64,000 bases of DNA. It comes from Lactarius indigo. Lineage: Eukaryota; Basidiomycota; Agaricomycetes; Russulales; Russulaceae. A program made the position numbers and the translations under genes. The notes under the pieces were generated by a model. The model was not told the origin of the DNA, searched no databases, and saw nothing but the letters and a program-made list of their open reading frames with translations. Position 1 is the stretch's first letter; each line of letters starts with the position of its first letter. This document shows, piece by piece, positions 22,390 to 33,169 of this stretch. The stretch is from contig JAFKAC010000015.1 in NCBI GenBank assembly GCA_025766275.1, positions 1,240,001 to 1,304,000 of the forward strand, given 5' to 3'.

Positions 22390-23663
22390 GTTTTTCCTGA
22401 TGGAGCTTGACATATCTGCAACAACAGTGCCACCTTGGCAAAATTTCATGTTGTGTGGAAGCATGTGCAACTCTTTGTGATCCCCTGCAACCTACTGTTC
22501 TTATTTCTAACCTTGCCACACCTACATCCAACCTTGGCACTTTTTCTTTGGCCCCTCATGTCATTATCTCTCCTGGAGACTGTATACCTAAATTATTGTG
22601 GTTTAGTGGAACAACCTCAGGAATCACAGGCTACAAGATAGTCAATGCCTATCTGCAATGATACAATTATGAAGAGAAACCCTGCATGTTCTCATGCAGC
22701 CTGGCAACTATACCATGTGAAGTGACCAGTTCTTTGACTGAAAGCTTTTATTATGTCACCACCAGTGTCTGGATAACTTGTAGTAACTCAATTTTGCTAC
22801 TAACCAAGTGCAGATGATTAACACACCCATGTGGAGCAATACAGAAGGGGGGGGGGAGGGGGGATGGCTTGCTAAAAACATATATCATATAAAACTTGTC
22901 ATAAATCAGCAAAAAATAAACAAAATCAGGCATGATGAGGAAGAATTAAACAGGAAGAACCTGTTCAATCAGTGAAAAAGAGAAAGACCTCTAAACACAA
23001 CAGCACATAAGTTATATGAAGCATGATTCAGTGTGACCACCCCCCCCCCATCCCCTCATGATCAGTAGTTATCCAGGTTCTGTTTGCATGTTATGTTGCA
23101 CATATCTCAAGCATTAACAGAACAACAAAAACTCTCCATTCATGTATTTTGATAACATTATATGATGTTCACAAATGTCATCTAATTCTTCCAGCCCTTT
23201 CATTTGTGTAGCCTATGCTATACAAAGAAAAACAGTAAACAAATAATTCCCACTGGAGTTGATATCATCTATGTGAAGGTAAAACAATCATATAACAAAA
23301 TGAAACAGCTGTGACACCACACCAGATTGCAACATTTCAAACACAACCACATGAGCTAAACCCTATTTGTTTTGACCACAAATTTTCCCTAATAGGAAAT
23401 ATCAAAGAGGTGCCCAACCAAAAATAATTATTAAAAAAAGGGAAAAAACTGCTAAACCAACTATCCAGTTGTTTTCTGTACTGACACAACCCAAAGATAT
23501 CATAACAATGTGTGACATCCCAGCTCAAATGATCACATCTAGTAGAGTATCAGATGTCCAAACAGACATCCACACTTTCACAATGAACACCACTCAAAAC
23601 ATTGTTCAATTGAACAGAACAGCAAATCTGAACATTTGTGCCACCTTAGGATTCAATTGTATG
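22390..23663. other. AT-rich unassigned sequence
   Basis: No LTR ends, TSDs or protein similarity recognised. A G-tract (22849-22865) and a C-tract (23039-23052), with CTGGATAAC (about 22771) and GTTATCCAG (about 23067) outside them, form a loose inverted arrangement about 300 bp long. This might be a small DNA-element relic. Short ORFs look fortuitous. Confidence 0.3.
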
Positions 23664-23868
23664 GGTTTCAAATGCAAGCTATAGATGACCCTTGAGTCAC
23701 AGAGGACACAAGGGGACTGCTGAGGAGGATATAAGACTAAAGGCATATTTTCTGTCCTCTGCAGGATATATCAACCTGACTAAGCATATCTAAACAAGGT
23801 AACTTGAATTAGAGCCTTGTACAGTCACTGAATGAGAGAAAACTATGACACTTAAGCTACAAATAACA
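23664..23868 (-). repeat. LTR family F, internally deleted copy
   Basis: Matches LTR-F from about CTATAGATGACCC to CACTTAAGCTACAAATAACA. The stretch between its two GAGGAGGATATAAGACTA direct repeats, about 55 bp, is gone, as expected for recombination or slippage between them. The 5' edge is degenerate. A weak TSD, ATGGG versus ATGAG, can be proposed. Confidence 0.7.
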
Positions 23869-24322
23869 ATGAGGTCACCTTAAAGACCCCTGAAGAACTG
23901 GTTATGCTTGCTGGACATGTACATGCTTAGTGTGCATTGCAGAGAGCCCTGCTAAACAAGAGAGGGAAGGATGATGCTGATGAGTCTCAACAACACTCTG
24001 TGATGTTTTTGACTGATATTTTGGTCTATTGTGATATGCATGGAGTGATCACAATAGGGTGATGTGGGTTGAATGGAAGACTTACTCAAAGCCCATCTTA
24101 CGCCAATCTGTGGGTGGCAGAACCCCAAGTATACAATTGAGGTCCTTGAGATGCTGCAGGGACTGAAGTGTGAGTGGATGCCTGAGGTTGTGTGTGTGTG
24201 CAAGTCAAACTTTGTTTGATATGAAACTGATTTCATGACTTACAAGGACCTTGTGTGGAACCATTGCTGGTTATTAATTATACTGGTGAACGTGATAGCT
24301 TTGTCCCAACAAATCAACCACA
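23869..24322. other. Unassigned sequence with weak coding traces
   Basis: A short plus-strand frame with a protein-like start (TPEELVMLAGHVHA near 23888-23930) and several stops. Nothing recognised; possibly an old element fragment. Ends at the TSD of LTR-A (AGAAC, 24323-24327). Confidence 0.25.
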
Positions 24323-24602
24323 AGAACTGTCACACCACTGCTGGGGTGTGCTATCTGTTCTGTAACAGTTCTAACCTGAGGCCAAGGACACTGAGTTAGT
24401 CTGCCACTGAGTGATACAGCACCTAAGTCTTGGGGGTGTTCCTTGGTATAGCCCAAGGCAACAAGGTTTAGGGAAGTGAGTTCAATGGAAGAGAAGAAAG
24501 AACTTTGCTAAGGGTGCTAAGACAGTAGATTGATGAAGCCAAAGCTAAGGACATATAGGCTAACCTGGGAGGTTTATATAGACTAGTGTCCCTACTCACA
24601 AT

Positions 24603-25177
24603 TGTTACACCCTAGCAGAGGCATGGGTTCTAGAGGTTTTAAGTCACACAAGTATCAAGCAAAGACATCTGTTGTCTTATTGTTATGAAATACAAGTGGC
24701 AGGGGTGTGGCACAAAGTGCAGCACTACTCTGTAAGATAAGGCTCCTTACCTGAAGTGTGTGACACTTTTCTACACTCTATCTTGCAAGTGCACAGAGTT
24801 AGACAGGTGTGATGTGTTGATATAGTTCAACTGCAAAGACTTCAAGATGCCCTGGTTAAGGGCGATAAGGGATACACAAGAAGAGGGGATAAGGCAAGGT
24901 CACACCAAAGTACAAAGGCAAGGTTGCCAGATTGCAAATGAAGCCAAGTCTGGCTTCCTACAGTCTATGGTACAGGCTTATATAGGACAAGGTTCCAAAC
25001 AACATGAACACAAGTCCACACAGTATCAAAGAGACTAAACAGGTTAGGAGGACACTCAGATCAAGGAAACAGTGCCACTAGTGATAGTAGCTCCTTTGGT
25101 AACAAAGTATAGAGTACAGAAGGGGAAACAAGATGGAGACACACTGTAACTGAGGTCCAAAGCTTCAGATCATAACA
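24603..25177 (+). repeat. Solo LTR, family D, copy 1
   Basis: TGTTACACCCTAGC to CAGATCATAACA, TSD ACAAT (24598-24602 and 25178-25182). TATA-like CTTATATAGG near 24975. Nested in LTR-A. Confidence 0.88.
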
Positions 25178-25191
25178 ACAATGGTGTAATC

Positions 25192-25820
25192 TGTTGATAA
25201 GTGACCCTTGCGCACTTAGTGGCTCATACAGACCGGACTAGCAGCATGGACTGCTTTAGATTAGATATACAGGACTTGTAGATTAGATATTATTTGATCT
25301 GTACAATCTGGACTTATCATTGCATCATACATGACATCACTGTACTTCTATGACATCATACATCTGGACTCTGCATTGTATAATGCCTTTGTACTTCCCT
25401 TTGTTCTGTACTTAGCTTTATCCTTATTATGATGTCACTATGATATCATTTACTTCTGGACTCTCCTTGTTCTTTCTTCCCTTATTCTTAGAACGTCCAT
25501 TCCTTTGTCCATTTGTAAGAACAATACTTCCTTGTACTGCATGACCTAGTGTTACATCCCTTGTACAGTGTCACTACCAGAAAGTGTATAAGTAGAGTAC
25601 CATGTACGCTCCTGGTCCACATCAGTTCTCACTGCTTGTGTGTGCCAGGTAAGCTCCCTTCCCTCTAATATAACAACATCAGTTCTCACTGCTTGTGTGT
25701 GCCAGACACTATCTTGCTTCACCTGCTAAGACCTCCCTCTGCTGCTATCCAGTTGCCACTTGTATCTCACCACAGTCTCCCTTGTCACTGTGAGTACAGG
25801 TCTGTCTTTGCTGTTCATCA
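25192..25820 (+). repeat. Solo LTR, family B, copy 4
   Basis: TGTTGATAAG to CTGTTCATCA, TSD TAATC (25187-25191 and 25821-25825). The duplicated CATCAGTTCTCACTGCTTG segment is present. Confidence 0.9.
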
Positions 25821-25875
25821 TAATCTGTTGTAATTATGGTGCAATATGGCATAAGTGTATGCATGGTGCAAATAC

Positions 25876-27078
25876 TGTTATGCCCTAGCAGGGGTGTGGG
25901 TTTGAAATCACACAAGTATCAAATGAAGATGTCTATTGTTTTATTGCTATGAAATATGAGTGGTCTGGGGTGTGGCACAAAGTGCAGCACTACTCTATAT
26001 AATAGGGCTCCTTGCCCAAAGTGTGTAACACTTCTCTACACTCTAACTTGCAAATGCACAGAGTCAAACAGGTGTAACATGTTGACATAGTTCAACTGAA
26101 AGGACTTTGAGATATCCTTGTTAAGGATAGAGGTAGAGTGTGCACAAGAAGAAGGGAAATGGAAAAGTCACACCAAAGGTACAAAGGCAAGGTTGCTAGA
26201 TTGTAAACAAAGCCAAGTCTGGCTTTCTACAATCTGAAGTACAAATATACATAGGGCAAGGTTCCAAACAAACTGAACACAAGTTCACACAGTGTCAAAG
26301 AGATGGAACAGGTCTAGTAGGCATTTGGATCAAGTAGTAACTGTTGATAAGTGACCCTTGTGCACTTAGCAGCTTGTATAGACTGGACTTGCAGCATGGA
26401 CTGCTTTAGATTAGATATACAGGACTTGTAGATTAGATATTATTTGATCTGTACAATCTGGACTTATCATTGCATCATACATGACATCACTGAACTTCTA
26501 ATGACATCATACATCTGGACTCTGCATTGTATATCACCTTTGTACTTTCCTTAGTTCTGTACTTAGCTTTATCCTTATTATGATGTCACTATGATATCAT
26601 TTACTTCTGGACTCTCCTTATTCTTTCTTCCCTTGTTCTCAGAATGTCCACCCCTTTGTCCATTTGTAGAACAATACTTCCTTGTACTGCGTGACTTAGT
26701 GTTACATCCCTTGTACAGTGTCACCACCAGAAAGTGTATAAGTAGAGTACCATGTATGCTCCTGGTCCACATCAGTTCTCACTGCTTGTGTGCCAGGTAA
26801 GCCTCTTGCTTCTCAATGTATAATATCAGTTCTCACTGCTTGTGTGCCAGACTTCATCTCTGCTTCACTCTGCTAGACTTCCCTGTTGCTGCTTCCAGCC
26901 ACCCTGACCTATCTCACCACAGTCTTCTTGTCACTGTGAGTATGTCCTCCTTGTGTGCTGTTCATCAGTAACAGCACCACTATTAATAGTAGCTCCTTTG
27001 GTAACAAAGTATAGTACAGAAGGGGAAAGCAACTGAGAACATACTACAGGTCAAAGTCTGAAGTGTTGGATCATAACA
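25876..27078 (+). repeat. Solo LTR, family D, copy 2, carrying an LTR-B
   Basis: TGTTATGCCCTAGC to GGATCATAACA, clearly homologous to copy 1. The flanks (AATAC on the left, AGCAT on the right) do not match, so the TSD has been lost on one side or the copy was rearranged. Interrupted by LTR-B at 26342-26967. Confidence 0.8.
26342..26967 (+). repeat. Solo LTR, family B, copy 5
   Basis: TGTTGATAAG to CTGTTCATCA, TSD GTAAC (26337-26341 and 26968-26972). Duplicated start-site segment present. Third nesting level: in LTR-D, in LTR-A. Confidence 0.9.
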
Positions 27079-27289
27079 AGCATGACTTGTGGGGTGCTAG
27101 GTCCATCTGATAATAGGTTCAGGAGAGATGGGATGGGAGATAAGATGAAGGGAAAAGATAGGGGACACTCATAACAAGAACAGAAGATCTGAGACATTAA
27201 AGTATGCCTGCACTTGACCTGATCACCATACCCACAGGTGATGATGGCTGACCTGTGATACTCAAGAAAAAAGAAAGTTATTCAAAAGT

Positions 27290-27860
27290 CTGCTCAAATT
27301 AAATAAAAAGCCATCAACTTTTCATTGACTGAGACCCTATTTTTTTGACTTTGAAAGTCAGAATTTAGTCATGAAAAAGTTAAGCTAAGGTCAATGTGTA
27401 GTCACTTGGTAGTCAATGACCTTTTGTTGACTTTTTATTGACTAAAGTCCTATTTTTTTGACTTTGAACTGACTATGAAAGTCAAGATTCTAGTCATTAA
27501 AAAAGTCAATTGTAAGTCAATTGTAAGTCAATGGCTTTTCACTGACTTTTTGTCAACTGAGGTCCTATTTATTTGACTTTTAATTGACTACAGAAGTTGA
27601 GTTCTAGTTGTTAAAAAGTCAACAAAAAGTCATTAACTTTTTGTTGACTTTTTTTGCTAACTGAGGTCCTATTTTTTTGACTTTTAATTGATTGAGGTCT
27701 GACTTTTAACTGACTATGGAAGTCAGACAAAAGTTGACCCAAAGTCATTGACTACAGACTGACTTTGTTTGACTGCAAGCTGACTTTGAAAGTCAATTAA
27801 CAGTCAATGAAAAAGTCAAGAAAAAGTTGAATTCAAGTTAAGAAAAGTCACACAATGGTT
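27290..27860. repeat. TTGACT-rich tandem repeat with units of about 100-130 bp
   Basis: Four diverged units begin near 27320, 27445, 27560 and 27662 with a shared GTCCTATTTTTTTGACTTT-like phrase. Each is filled with TTGACTTTT and AAAAGTCAA motifs in both orientations, giving dense short palindromes. No coding capacity. Related in motif content to 5030-5250. Confidence 0.6.
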
Positions 27861-28428
27861 GATCATATGACCAATATTTCTGACAGCAAAAAAACATATA
27901 TTTTTTTCAAGATCAACAAGCTGGCTGCCACTGACAGTACCTAGAGTGTGAGTTATAAGATTCACTGCTATGCAACCTTGGTGTTGTACTTCACTTTGTG
28001 CTAGAGCACCAAGTTAGTCATAGTTGAATATTTGAGAAAGTGTGCAACTTGATCTTGTGCTCATCAACCCACAGCAGAAGCATTACACCAGGGGGCCTGG
28101 AGGTGTGAGTGTAAGTTGTCACCCAATTCTTAAAAAAAAAGAACCATTAGAAGCACAGAGTAGTGGGTGAAATGGAAACACACCTCAGACAATGAAGCTA
28201 TCTTTGGGCTCTTGTACCTGGGGTCCTCAACAGGGGTCACTGAATGTGGCTTTGACTACAACTGGGTAGCCATGTTGTTATTGTCCATCATAGGACAGTT
28301 TCTCTTAGAGCCTTGGCATGGGATGTGGTGTGACCCTGCTTAAAACACATCATCTTAGGAGGGGCAGGTTCCATTTAAATCCTACAGAAAATGAACCATT
28401 AGTAGCAGGGAGAAGTAGTGATGAGATA
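27861..28428. other. Diverged copy of the 29140-29420 segment
   Basis: 28180-28400 matches 29140-29410 in several blocks (CCTCAACAGGGGT versus CCTCAATAGGGGT; GCCTTGGCATG versus GCCTTTGCATG; CATCATCTTAGGAGGG versus CAATGTCTTGGGGGG). Both lie on the same strand on either side of LTR-C. This is an old tandem duplication of the putative exon sequence described at 29140-30190. No intact frame. Confidence 0.4.
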
Positions 28429-28433
28429 ATATA

Positions 28434-29134
28434 TATGACTTATCACATACAACTAGACCAAGGGCAGTGTTAGTGAACTGAACTGGTAACACACTCAAGC
28501 CTAGCACAGAGATAAGTCACACATTGAATGTACACTCACTGCAGAGTGTAGACACATGTGGCACCTTTATGCAAGGCACAAGGTCAGGTGATCATGCAGT
28601 GGCACACTGAGTGGAGAACCAATAGAACAAGTTGGTTTTACTCAGGACACTACAGGAGGGTTAATATAGCTACTGTGGCCAAGTTTAAATTACTACTAAA
28701 CCTTGTTACTGAAGGTATAGTAAGTAGTAATGAGTCAGATGCTGATATGTCATGTCTAATAATAGCATTATCTATTGTGCTGACTGATGCATGTTCATTA
28801 ATGCTGACAGAACAATGATGTGTCCTTATTTATGAGTCACAACCCTATGACAACATATTCTAGAACTATCTAGAATGTTCCCTGCTTATTGTCCAATGAG
28901 AAACTACTGTACTAAAATGGAAGGTGACTTAAAGAGGTAACAACTGATGAGGAAGTTACTATCTCAGGATCATGTGATCATGGGTACACATGTTGGCAGC
29001 ATGTGACTAACCATCTTATCATATCTAATGATAAGGATTTGGGATGTATGAATGCAGCACTGGAGGCTTATATCTTGACCAAATTAACCCATGAAAATAT
29101 GGAAAAATAAGGTGAAAATAGAGCATCTGTGACA
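28434..29134 (+). repeat. Solo LTR, family C, lacking its first 8 nt
   Basis: Matches LTR-C from TATGACTTATC to ATCTGTGACA. The leading TGTAGCGG is missing, yet ATATA flanks both sides (28429-28433 and 29135-29139). A clean 8-bp terminal deletion after insertion is the simplest explanation; AT-rich flanks make the TSD call less certain. Confidence 0.75.
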
Positions 29135-29139
29135 ATATA

Positions 29140-30190
29140 CCTCAAATGATGAAGTTGCCATTCTGACCTGCCTGGGCTTGGGCACCCTATTTTGGGTTCT
29201 CACACCCAGTGTCCTCAATAGGGGTTGCTGAACACAACTTAGACTGTGGCTGAGAAACCCCATTGGAGGAGGAGGAGGAGGGGAAGGTTGTCATCAGATG
29301 CCTGCCCTTGGCCTTGGGTGCCTGGGTTGATGGAGCCTTTGCATGTGATGTGGCATCATCCTGCTTGGCACACAATGTCTTGGGGGGCACAGCACTCAGG
29401 GTCTGTGAGTAGTACTGTGGCACATGGGGGATGTTATAATGGTTCAGTGGTAAGAGTTAAAGATACACACTTTCTGGCTGAGAGGCCACATCAGATTGAA
29501 CCAATGACATGAAGGTAGGATGGGGGGAAGGAGGCCAACATTAAGCTATGAAATAATTAGCTTAGAATGTCAAACAGATTGCAGGCTCACCTGCATCTGA
29601 TCCCATAGATGTTCCATTGGCACAGATGTTGGGTTTTGAATGCTGTTTGGCCATGGCAGGCTTGGATTGCACCTATGCTGTGCCTTGAGAACAGCCTTCC
29701 TCACTGGCTCAGGCTCCTGGGGTGATTGTACCAGTCTAGAAGGTGCAGACAGTTGAGGATGGGACAACTTGAATGAGGTGTGACAATGAGACTGCTGTGA
29801 GGGGCAGGAAGGTGTGACACTGGAGGGTGTAGAAGGGTGGGAAGCTGTGGTGCAGGAAGAAGAGCTGAGTTGGCTGAAAGGAGGGGGGTGGGAGGATCTG
29901 ACAAGGCTAGGGGTGGAGGGATAGGAAGGATATGCAGAGGAGCTAGAATGCTTTTTAAAGCATCCAAACACAGCCCAGAGGATCATATTGGCCTTTCAAT
30001 TGAAGGCACATAGTGAGAGGAGAGGAGCTGAACATTTGAGAGCTTTAAGAGCCTCAAACCACTCACCCAGAGAGTTGCTCTTGAAGAAGACTTCTTGTAC
30101 ATCTTGTTGACAATGGTGTGGGGATTGTGCTTGAGCAGTTTCAAGTGGTGTAAACAACAATAATTGCTGATTGATAGATTACCTGTCACT
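29140..30190 (-). pseudogene. Possible 3' exons of a broken multi-exon gene
   Basis: Minus-strand blocks with protein-like composition and plausible splice junctions. One is a Ser/Pro-rich block at 29986-29590 (start ANMILWAVFGCFKKHS). A donor GTGAGCCTG follows at about 29590, and a further block lies at 29423-29187. Upstream, 30140-30070 encodes NKMYKKSSSRATLW before a GTGAGTGG donor and an acceptor near 29993. No domain recognised. It may be a lineage-specific gene or part of an unrecognised transposon. Together with 31351-31591 and 32691-33000 it forms one right-to-left series cut by LTR-B insertions. Confidence 0.35.
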
Positions 30191-30195
30191 CTGGC

Positions 30196-31345
30196 TGATA
30201 AACAGCATATATAAAGACCATACTCACAGTGGACAAAAGGACTATGGTGAGATATGAAGGGTAGCTGGAAGCAGAGGATGACAGGGATCTTGCAAGTAAA
30301 AAAGAGAGAGTCTGAGACACAGCAGTGAGAGAACTGATGTGAACCAGGAGCATACTGTTGATAAGTGACCCTTGCACACTTAGCGGCTCATACAGACCAG
30401 ACTTGCAGCATGGACTGCTTTAGATTAGATTTGATTGGACTTGTAGATTACATAGATTTGATCTGTACAATCTAGCCCTTATCATTGCATCATACATGAC
30501 ATCACTGTACTTCTATGACATCATGTATCTGGACTTTGTGTTGTACTCAACGCTTTATACTTTCCCTTTGTTCTATCTTTATTATGATGTCACTATGATA
30601 TCACTTAGCTCTGGACTCTTCTTGTTCTCCCTTCCCTTGTTCTCAAAGTGTCCATTCCTTTGTCCCTTTGTAGAACAATAGTACCTTTGTATTCTGTGAC
30701 TAGCGTTACTTATCTTGTACTACTGTCACCCTCTGTAGGAGTATAAGTAGAGTATCATGTATGCTCCTGGTCCACATCAGTTCTCACTGCTTGTGTGCCA
30801 GGTAAGCCTCTTATCTCTCAATGGGAACATCAGTTCCCACTGCTTGTGTGCCAGATTATCACTTTGCTTCACTTGCTTGACACCCCCTCTGCTGCTATCC
30901 AGTTGCTACCTGTATCTCACCACAGTCACCTTGCCACTGTGAGTATAGGTTCTGTCTTTGCTGTTCATCACATACAAGCTGCACTACTTATACTACAGAG
31001 GGGAGTGACACTAGTACAACAGAATATTATTATGTTAGGTCACAGAATAGAAGGTGTGTTGTTCTAGATACAGGACAAATGAGTGTATTGAAAGGAGAAC
31101 AAAGCACAAAGAACAAAGAAAGTCCAGAGCAAGATGATATCATAATGACATCACAATAAAGATAAGAACAAAAGTAGAACAAGGGAATGAGATACAATAA
31201 CAAGTTCAGAGTAGTCCATATAATGTCATACACACATGATGTCATTGTCCAGATTGTACAGATCAATAAGTAATCTAATCTAAATGTAGTCTGTTATCTA
31301 CTCGTCCATTAGAGCCACTATGTGCACACAGGTCACTTATCAACA
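30196..31345 (-). repeat. Solo LTR, family B, copy 6 (inverted), carrying another LTR-B
   Basis: TGATAAACAGC to CTTATCAACA, TSD CTGGC (30191-30195 and 31346-31350). Interrupted by the plus-strand LTR-B at 30356-30970. Confidence 0.88.
30356..30970 (+). repeat. Solo LTR, family B, copy 7, nested in copy 6
   Basis: TSD CATAC (30351-30355 and 30971-30975). Same-family nesting in opposite orientation. Duplicated start-site segment present. Confidence 0.92.
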
Positions 31346-31350
31346 CTGGC

Positions 31351-31591
31351 TCTGTGATCATTGCCCCATCTGCATGTTACACCATGTGCTGCATGGGGGT
31401 CAGGACTGGTTGCCAGCAGAGCAGCTGACATTGGGATTGGTCTAAGTACAAAAGAATGAGGGAAAGAATGGGAGGCACTCACAGTTTACCATGGTTGATG
31501 AATTTTGCTGCTTTTGCTGCAAGTTAAGTAGTTCTTGAAGCTGGCTGACCATGTTGATGTATTTCATGAATTCAGCATTGTGGGTGAGCTC
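31351..31591 (-). pseudogene. Possible internal exons of the broken gene
   Basis: The minus strand from 31591 down reads DELTHNAEFMKYINMVSQLQ and a Gln-rich helix, NLQQKQQNSSTM. A good donor, GTAAACTG, and an acceptor, TTGTACTTAG (about 31440), follow, then a shorter exon up to the LTR-B insertion. The frame connects across LTR-B (31597-32685) with AQLTH at 32700. Coiled-coil-like; function unknown. Confidence 0.4.
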
Positions 31592-31596
31592 ATCAT

Positions 31597-32685
31597 TGTT
31601 GATAAGTGACCTGCACACACTTAGTGGCTCAAAGGACTTGCAGATAAGGACAGCTTTAGATTAGATATATTGAACTTCTGTAGATTAGATTTGATCTGTA
31701 CAATCTTAGACCTCATTATTTACCTATGACATCACTGTACAATGACATCACATGGACTACTCCAGACTCTTTATTGTACTTCATCTTCTTGTTCTCCTTT
31801 TTGTTCTTATCTTTATTATGATGTCAGTATGATATCATTACAGTCTGGACCTTCTTTGTTCTCTGTGCCTTGTTCTCCATTAGCACACTCCTTTGTCCTG
31901 TATGTAGAACAATGCTCCCTTGTATTGTGTGACTATTGTGTGACTATGTTACATCCCTTGTAGTAGTGTCACTCCTCTGTACAGTATAAGTAGAGTACCC
32001 TGTACATCCTGGTCCACATTGGTTCTCACTCTGTTGTGTGCAAGACTCCCTCTTTGCTTTACCTGCAAGATATCCCCTGTCCTCAACTGCTTCCAGCTAC
32101 TGTGCTTATCTCACCACAGTCTATTGTTGATAAGTAGCCTGTGCACACTTAGCAGCTCTTATGGACCTGTAGATAATGGACTACATTAGATTAGATTACT
32201 TATTTGATCCATACAATCTGGACAGTGACATATGACATCATGTGGACTACTCTGGACTCTTCATTGTACTTCATCCCTTGTTCTCTTTTAAGTGTTATCC
32301 TTATTGTGATGTCACTATGATATCATACTTGTCTAGACTTTCTTTTGTTCCCCTCACCTTGTTCTCCATCTAGCACACTCCTTTGTCCTGTATAAAGAAC
32401 AATGCTCCTTGTATTCTGTGACTCCACGTTACACTCCTTGTAGTAGTGTCACACCTCTGTATAGTATAAGTAGAGTACTCTGTACACCCTGGTCCACATC
32501 AGTTCTCACTCTTTTGTGTGCCAGACTCTTTGCTTCCCTGCAACTTCCCCTGTACACCTCTGCTTCCAGCCACCTTCTGTATCTCACCAGAGTCCCCTAG
32601 TCCACTGTGAGTATAGTTTCATGTGTGCTGTTCATCATCTATTATCAGCCACTGTGAGTATGCACTACATCTATGCTGTTCATCA
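31597..32685 (+). repeat. Solo LTR, family B, copy 8, carrying another LTR-B
   Basis: TSD ATCAT (31592-31596 and 32686-32690). Interrupted at 32125-32637 by a second LTR-B in the same orientation with its own TSD. Confidence 0.9.
32125..32637 (+). repeat. Solo LTR, family B, copy 9, nested in copy 8
   Basis: TSD TCTAT (32120-32124 and 32638-32642). 513 bp; the start-site segment is single, so it belongs to the shorter B subfamily. Confidence 0.9.
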
Positions 32686-32690
32686 ATCAT

Positions 32691-33011
32691 GAGTTAGTTG
32701 AGCAATAGTTTGGATGGGGATGCCAGAAAGTTGAGAGATTCAAGAAGAAGAGGAGGAAGTGTTGCAAGAGATTGCATACTTGGGGTTGCAGAAAAGGCCA
32801 AGGTTGGGGTGCAAGACTGAAATGCAGAGATGTTGTTGTTGTCAATATTGCCAAAGTTCAGAAAGGGCTTATCATCTTCAGGGAGAGTCTGTAGAGTTAA
32901 CATGGTTGAGAAGGAGAAGGAAGATGGGAAGAGAACAGAGAATGGTGGAGAATGGAGGAAGGAGAGTATGATGGGTGAAGAGAACAAGTGAGAAAAACAT
33001 GAAGTCAACAT
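32691..33011 (-). pseudogene. Possible first exon of the broken gene
   Basis: Minus frame with ATG at about 32902 (MLTLQTLPEDDKPFLNFG), continuing for about 70 codons in protein-like composition before the frame is lost near 32700. The overlapping frame IQTIAQLTHDE continues across the LTR-B insertion. No recognised domain; start and gene status uncertain. Confidence 0.4.
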
Positions 33012-33169
33012 TCACTTAGTGCTGACAAAATTGCAGTAGCACTGGCCCAAGGTTAATAACTCACAACTCTTGCAACTTGTTAGTATCTGCAGGCCATCAG
33101 CATACACTTTCTGTGCTACCCAGTACACCAGTACACACACATATCTTTTTGCAATAGCCATGCTCATCA

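Larger units (their letters stand above)
24328..27176 (+). repeat. Solo LTR, family A, carrying four nested LTRs
   Basis: Starts TGTCACACCACTGC and ends ACTCATAACA, with TSD AGAAC at 24323-24327 and 27177-27181. Inside lie LTR-D (24603-25177), LTR-B (25192-25820), and a second LTR-D (25876-27078) that itself contains an LTR-B (26342-26967). The outer LTR shrinks to roughly 400-450 bp once these are removed. A compact record of insertion order. Confidence 0.82.

Noticed and set aside
22407..22661. Short ORF of 84 codons
   Set aside because: No similarity, no neighbouring exons, overlaps a second frame; left as unassigned sequence.
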